Below are positions 60,693-64,000 of a DNA stretch of 64,000 bases, one piece after another; the stretch's first letter is position 1, and each line of letters opens with the position of its first letter. The stretch covers positions 4,464,001 through 4,528,000 of the forward strand of contig OY762279.1 of assembly GCA_963665455.1 (NCBI GenBank), read 5' to 3'. This DNA is from VXNE01 sp963665455. Its GTDB lineage: Bacteria > Pseudomonadota > Gammaproteobacteria > Pseudomonadales > Azotimanducaceae. The translations under genes and the position numbers were made by a program. The notes beneath the pieces were generated by a model. That model worked only from the letters and a program-made list of their open reading frames with translations. It was not told the DNA's origin and did not search any database.

Positions 60693-60863
60693 GGCTCGGC
60701 TCCTCCCGTGGTGATATGCCACTAGCTTGACAAGGGGCGCGCCGCGTCGTCAACCCGATGGGCCGGACGACCCGGATAGGCCCGACAGCGTCCCGCTTTT
60801 GACACCCGTGCAGCCCGGCGCTAGCTTGCCGGGTTTCGCAGCAGTTCAAGACGGAGACACACG

Positions 60864-61955
60864 GTGGCCACCAACACGCCGATCACGACGCTCAACGAGT
60901 TCGAAGAGGAATACGCCAAGGGCATCGGCGTCACGCTGCCGCCCAGGGGCGCACCCCGCGAGGCGAGCGTCGACAACATCCGCCGCTTCGGCGACGGCAT
61001 CGGCGACTACAACCCGCTCTACCGCAGCGAGTCCTATGCCGCCGACAGCCGTTTCGGCATGCTCACTGCCCACCCGATGTTCGTCTACGGCGCGAGCCTC
61101 GGGATCATGGCCTCCATCAACGGCAACATCGACGGTGCCCGCCTTTCCTCGGCCAACTTCCCCATGAACTATGCTGGTGGAAGAATCGATTTCCATCGCA
61201 CGATCTGGCTCGGGGACCGAATCTCCGCAGAGGAGGAGATCGTCGGCGTCGAGCGCAAGCACAGCGACCGGATCGGCGATTTCTGCATCTGCACGGCTCT
61301 CGTCTCCTACTACAACCAGCGCAAGGAGCTCGTCGCCACCAAGCGCACCAACATGGCCCGCTACGAGAACCTGCGCGAACGCGGCGTCATCAAGTACGAC
61401 CGCGAGAAGAAGACCCAGGCCGTCGAGCAGTCCCCGGACGCCCTGGTGTGGGAGCGCACCCGGCGCGGCGGGGCGACCCGCTACTTCGAGGACGTCGCGG
61501 AGGGCGAGGAACTGCCCGTGCTGGAGAAGGGCACCTACACCGTCACGGAGCTCTTCCTCTTCACCCACGGCGTCGTTGGTACGGGCCGCAGTCCCCGGGC
61601 CGCCCTCGAGGCGGAGGGCTCGAAGGACCTCGGCGGCGGTGGCCGGTTCGACAAGGAGCACGCCCAGAAGCGACGCAACATGCCGGGCCAGTTCGATTGG
61701 GGCCCGCAGCGCGTCTGCTGGCTCGGCCAGATGGCGACCGACTGGATGGGCGACGAAGGCACCCTGCTCAGCATGGACACCAAGGTCCGGCACCCCAACA
61801 TCGTCGGCGACACCAACACCATCTTCGGACAGGTCGCCGGCAAGCGCGTCGACGACGGCCGGCATCTGGTGGAACTCGACATCCGCAACGAGAACCAGGC
61901 CGGGCTCGCCACGGCGTTGGCACGGGTGACGGTGGCGCTGCCGAGCCGGGCGTAG
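60864..61955 (+). CDS. MaoC-type double hotdog protein (dehydratase family)
   Basis: A 363-residue protein with two hotdog domains. The first reads REASVDNIRRFGDGIGDYNP and ARLSSANFPMNYAGGRIDFH, with a hydratase-type acidic/His pair around D-x-N-P. The second spans ATRYFEDVAEGEELPVLEKG, TVTELFLFTHGVVG and MDTKVRHPNIVGDTNTIFG. The MaoC/NodN fold hydrates enoyl-CoA or acts as a thioesterase; the D-x-N-P-H motif is incomplete, so its activity is uncertain. The GTG start at 60864 follows a weak ribosome site. It ends 7 bases before the convergent comEC gene. Confidence 0.82.
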   Translation: MATNTPITTLNEFEEEYAKGIGVTLPPRGAPREASVDNIRRFGDGIGDYNPLYRSESYAADSRFGMLTAHPMFVYGASLGIMASINGNIDGARLSSANFPMNYAGGRIDFHRTIWLGDRISAEEEIVGVERKHSDRIGDFCICTALVSYYNQRKELVATKRTNMARYENLRERGVIKYDREKKTQAVEQSPDALVWERTRRGGATRYFEDVAEGEELPVLEKGTYTVTELFLFTHGVVGTGRSPRAALEAEGSKDLGGGGRFDKEHAQKRRNMPGQFDWGPQRVCWLGQMATDWMGDEGTLLSMDTKVRHPNIVGDTNTIFGQVAGKRVDDGRHLVELDIRNENQAGLATALARVTVALPSRA

Positions 61956-61962
61956 TTTGGAC

Positions 61963-64000
61963 TCAGCGACCGGCGCACGACCCGCGGCGGTCCCCACCCC
62001 GGACGATGCGTTCCGAGAACCCGGGCCGGGCATCCGCCCGCCAATAGCGCCAGTCGTCCCTGCCCACCACGACGAAGCCCGGCGCGGCGCTGCGCCACCG
62101 AATCGCGCCGACGTCCCCCGTCGTCAGCACGTGGGCACCGACGGATCGATAACGCTCCACCACCTCCCGATGGGGATGCCCGAAGTGGTTGCGGAAACCC
62201 GCGCTCACCACGGCGAAGCGGGGACAAGTCCGCCGGACGAAGGACGCGGTGGAGGATGTCCGGCTACCGTGGTGGGGCACCACGAGCAGGGTCGCCCGGT
62301 CCACGGCCACGCGCCGCTCCGCCGCGCGTTCGATGTCCCCGGCGAGGACGACGCGGCTCGTGCCATCATCCACCTCGACCACGCAGGACGCATCGTTGCC
62401 GGCGAGCCCGGACGCCGGCCAGAGCACCCGAAAACGCACGCCATCCCAGAGCCATGCGTCGCCCGCCCGGCAACGGTGCCCGACGACGCCGGGAACCGGT
62501 TCGCCCAACGCCACCCCGCGCACGTCGAGAAGCCGCATCACGGCCCCGGTGCCCCCGACATGATCGATGTCGGCGTGGCTCAACACGAGTTCGGTCACCC
62601 GGCCCCCATGGGCGCGCAACACGTGCGGCACCACGACCGCCTCCCCGACATCGAAGCCGGTGGGATACCGGGGGCCGGTGTCGTGGAGCAATACGTGATG
62701 CCGGGTACGCACGACCGTGGCGGCACCCTGGCCCACGTCGAGCACGGTCACGTCGAACGCCCCCGTAGCCGGTGCCTCCTGCCGCGTCAGCGCCGCCAAC
62801 GCGCCCAGCGCCAGCGCCGCACGCGCCACGCGCGACCACGGGAGCAGGAAAGCCAACGCCAGCACGATGGCACCATACGGGGCTACGACCCGTGTGGCCG
62901 CCGCCAGCCCGTCCAGGGCCGCCGCCGCGTTCACGATCCACATCACGGCCTCCAACGTCCCGTCCGCCGCCCCGAGGATCGGCCCCGCCACGTTCGGCTC
63001 GATCCCGAGCATCAGCACGCCGAGCACCGAGAGCGGTGCCGCCACCATCGCGACCATGGGAATCAACACGAGATTCACCACCGGGGCGAGCGGATGCACG
63101 TGGCCCACGAACACCCCCAACATGGGAGCGAAGGCGACGGCTACCACCAGTTGGGCCACGATGAGATCCGTCGCGCGGAGCCTCAGCGCCGCCCATGGTG
63201 CTGGCGAGGAGGCGGCCTGCCGACGCGGGACGCGCGGCGCGAAGTAGGCGATCAGTACCCCCACCGCACCGAACGAAAGCCAGAAGCCGGTCTCGAGCAC
63301 GACCAGCGGATCGAAGGCCAACAGCACGGCAAGCGCCAACGCGAACGCGCCCGACGCACGCACGCGACGCCCGACCGTCGCTGCGAGTACCCCCGTTCCC
63401 GCCATCAACGCCGCCCGGGTGACGGGCAACGTCCATCCCGCGACCGTCGCGTACCCGACGACCGCGGCAAGGGCGACCACGCCCCCCACCGCCCGGGCGC
63501 GGCAGCGGCGCGTCATGGGCAGGAGCCGGGCCAGCCCATTGCCGAGCGCCATGCCCAGGACCGCGAACATCCCGACGTGCAAACCGGAGATCACCAGCAG
63601 GTGGACCGTTGCCGTCTCGCGCAGCAACCGCCAAGCCTCCGTGGAGACGAGGGCGGTATCTCCAGTGGACAAGGCGAGGATCGCGCCGCTCCGAACGAGG
63701 CCCAGTTCGCGAACCTGCTCGCGCAGGCCCCACCGCCAGGCGTCCACGGCATCGCGTTCGTCCACCTCAAGGAAACCTCCCGTCACATAGCCCGTGGCGG
63801 CGATGCGATGCCGGGCGAGCCAGCGTTCGTAGTCGAATACGAAGGCATTCGCGTGGGCGCGTGGTTGGTCGATCCGCGCCGCCACCCGCCAGTGCTGCCC
63901 GGGACGTAGTAAAGGCACTTCCGGTGCCGTCCACCCGAGCCGCACGCGATCCCCCCGCGCCAAGCCGCAGCTCGCCGCCTCCAGCAAGCGTCCCTCGAAG
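61963..64000 (-). CDS. comEC: ComEC/Rec2 DNA-uptake channel, C-terminal 679 codons
   Basis: The 5' end lies beyond the right edge. The visible part contains the competence membrane domain with the motif VHLLVISGLHVGMFAVLGMA, several further helices, and a C-terminal metallo-beta-lactamase-like domain: VTVLDVGQGAATVVRT, HDTGPRYPTGFD, ELVLSHADIDHVGG and VPHHGSRTSS. This combination is specific to ComEC/Rec2, which carries single-stranded DNA across the inner membrane. The beta-lactamase-like part may degrade the non-transported strand. It suggests natural transformation ability, although no other competence genes are in the window. Confidence 0.95.
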   Translation of the reverse strand, partial: FEGRLLEAASCGLARGDRVRLGWTAPEVPLLRPGQHWRVAARIDQPRAHANAFVFDYERWLARHRIAATGYVTGGFLEVDERDAVDAWRWGLREQVRELGLVRSGAILALSTGDTALVSTEAWRLLRETATVHLLVISGLHVGMFAVLGMALGNGLARLLPMTRRCRARAVGGVVALAAVVGYATVAGWTLPVTRAALMAGTGVLAATVGRRVRASGAFALALAVLLAFDPLVVLETGFWLSFGAVGVLIAYFAPRVPRRQAASSPAPWAALRLRATDLIVAQLVVAVAFAPMLGVFVGHVHPLAPVVNLVLIPMVAMVAAPLSVLGVLMLGIEPNVAGPILGAADGTLEAVMWIVNAAAALDGLAAATRVVAPYGAIVLALAFLLPWSRVARAALALGALAALTRQEAPATGAFDVTVLDVGQGAATVVRTRHHVLLHDTGPRYPTGFDVGEAVVVPHVLRAHGGRVTELVLSHADIDHVGGTGAVMRLLDVRGVALGEPVPGVVGHRCRAGDAWLWDGVRFRVLWPASGLAGNDASCVVEVDDGTSRVVLAGDIERAAERRVAVDRATLLVVPHHGSRTSSTASFVRRTCPRFAVVSAGFRNHFGHPHREVVERYRSVGAHVLTTGDVGAIRWRSAAPGFVVVGRDDWRYWRADARPGFSERIVRGGDRRGSCAGR

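Noticed and set aside
1..64000. CRISPR arrays, tRNA or rRNA genes, prophage, complete insertion sequences
   Set aside because: I saw no regularly spaced direct repeats with spacers, no cloverleaf-like sequence, no rRNA stretch, no phage structural genes and no intact transposase.

Overview
The window is uniformly GC-rich and gene-dense, with short gaps, frequent 4-base ATGA/GTGA overlaps and many GTG or TTG starts. A TonB-dependent receptor, two lipobox proteins, a ComEC-type DNA-uptake channel and sodium-coupled symporters point to a Gram-negative heterotroph. Pseudomonadota, probably Gammaproteobacteria, is the best guess, but no rRNA, tRNA or reliable marker gene is present to prove it. 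I see no phage, no complete insertion sequence, no CRISPR array and no tRNA.

Layout. 1-2.3 kb: a TonB receptor cut by the left edge, then a Phd/VapC-type toxin-antitoxin pair. 2.5-5.4 kb: an alpha/beta hydrolase and a D-aminoacylase-type amidohydrolase. 5.8-6.5 kb: a small unknown gene overlapping a retropepsin-like protease gene. 6.7-9.4 kb: a coupled operon (isocitrate/isopropylmalate-type dehydrogenase, MenH-like hydrolase, PlsC-like acyltransferase). 9.4-20.1 kb: an Apd1-like Fe-S protein, an alanine/glycine symporter, two CaiB/BaiF CoA-transferases, a DUF5916 protein, a sodium:solute symporter and a peptide transporter. 20.1-23.1 kb: an odd gene joining DnaA domain I to a ring-hydroxylating oxygenase without its Rieske centre, beside a phospholipase-D-type nuclease and an HhH-GPD glycosylase-like gene.

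23.2-28.4 kb: a candidate new oxygenase module. It holds a di-iron ferritin-like protein, a paralogue that has lost the metal carboxylates, two small mutually related proteins and an FmdB-type zinc ribbon, with a divergent operon of HIT protein, rubredoxin and a beta-helix protein. 28.4-33.5 kb: DUF3108, GST, a methyltransferase-like exported protein, a short element built of hairpins, a broken Rpn-type nuclease gene, an amino-acid-synthesis family protein and an HSL esterase. 33.5-38.3 kb: a Gld-type ABC export operon. 38.6-41.5 kb: a second VapC pair, a P450, a truncated PIN gene and a PD-(D/E)XK gene. 41.6-47.2 kb: a luciferase-like monooxygenase, a TauD-type dioxygenase, an AAA/PD-(D/E)XK protein and a xanthine/uracil permease with an extra C-terminal ATPase-like domain. 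47.5-50.3 kb: an S9 peptidase gene interrupted by a TAG. 50.4-53.4 kb: an orphan antitoxin-like gene, an amidohydrolase and a deaminase-GHKL-winged-helix fusion behind tandem palindromes. 53.5-64 kb: aldo/keto reductase, TPR protein, beta-helix lipoprotein plus diheme cytochrome, cyclase, phytanoyl-CoA-type dioxygenase, MaoC-type protein and ComEC, which runs off the right edge.

The metabolic genes (P450, LLM, TauD, PhyH, CoA-transferases, hydrolases, MaoC) suggest breakdown of diverse organic acids and lipids, although no single pathway is complete. Three families of short repeats sit in or beside nuclease and toxin-like genes, and two repeat copies coincide with damaged reading frames. The most promising material for new biology is the di-iron module, the DnaA-oxygenase fusion with its neighbouring nuclease/glycosylase pair, and the deaminase-GHKL gene with its palindromic control region.
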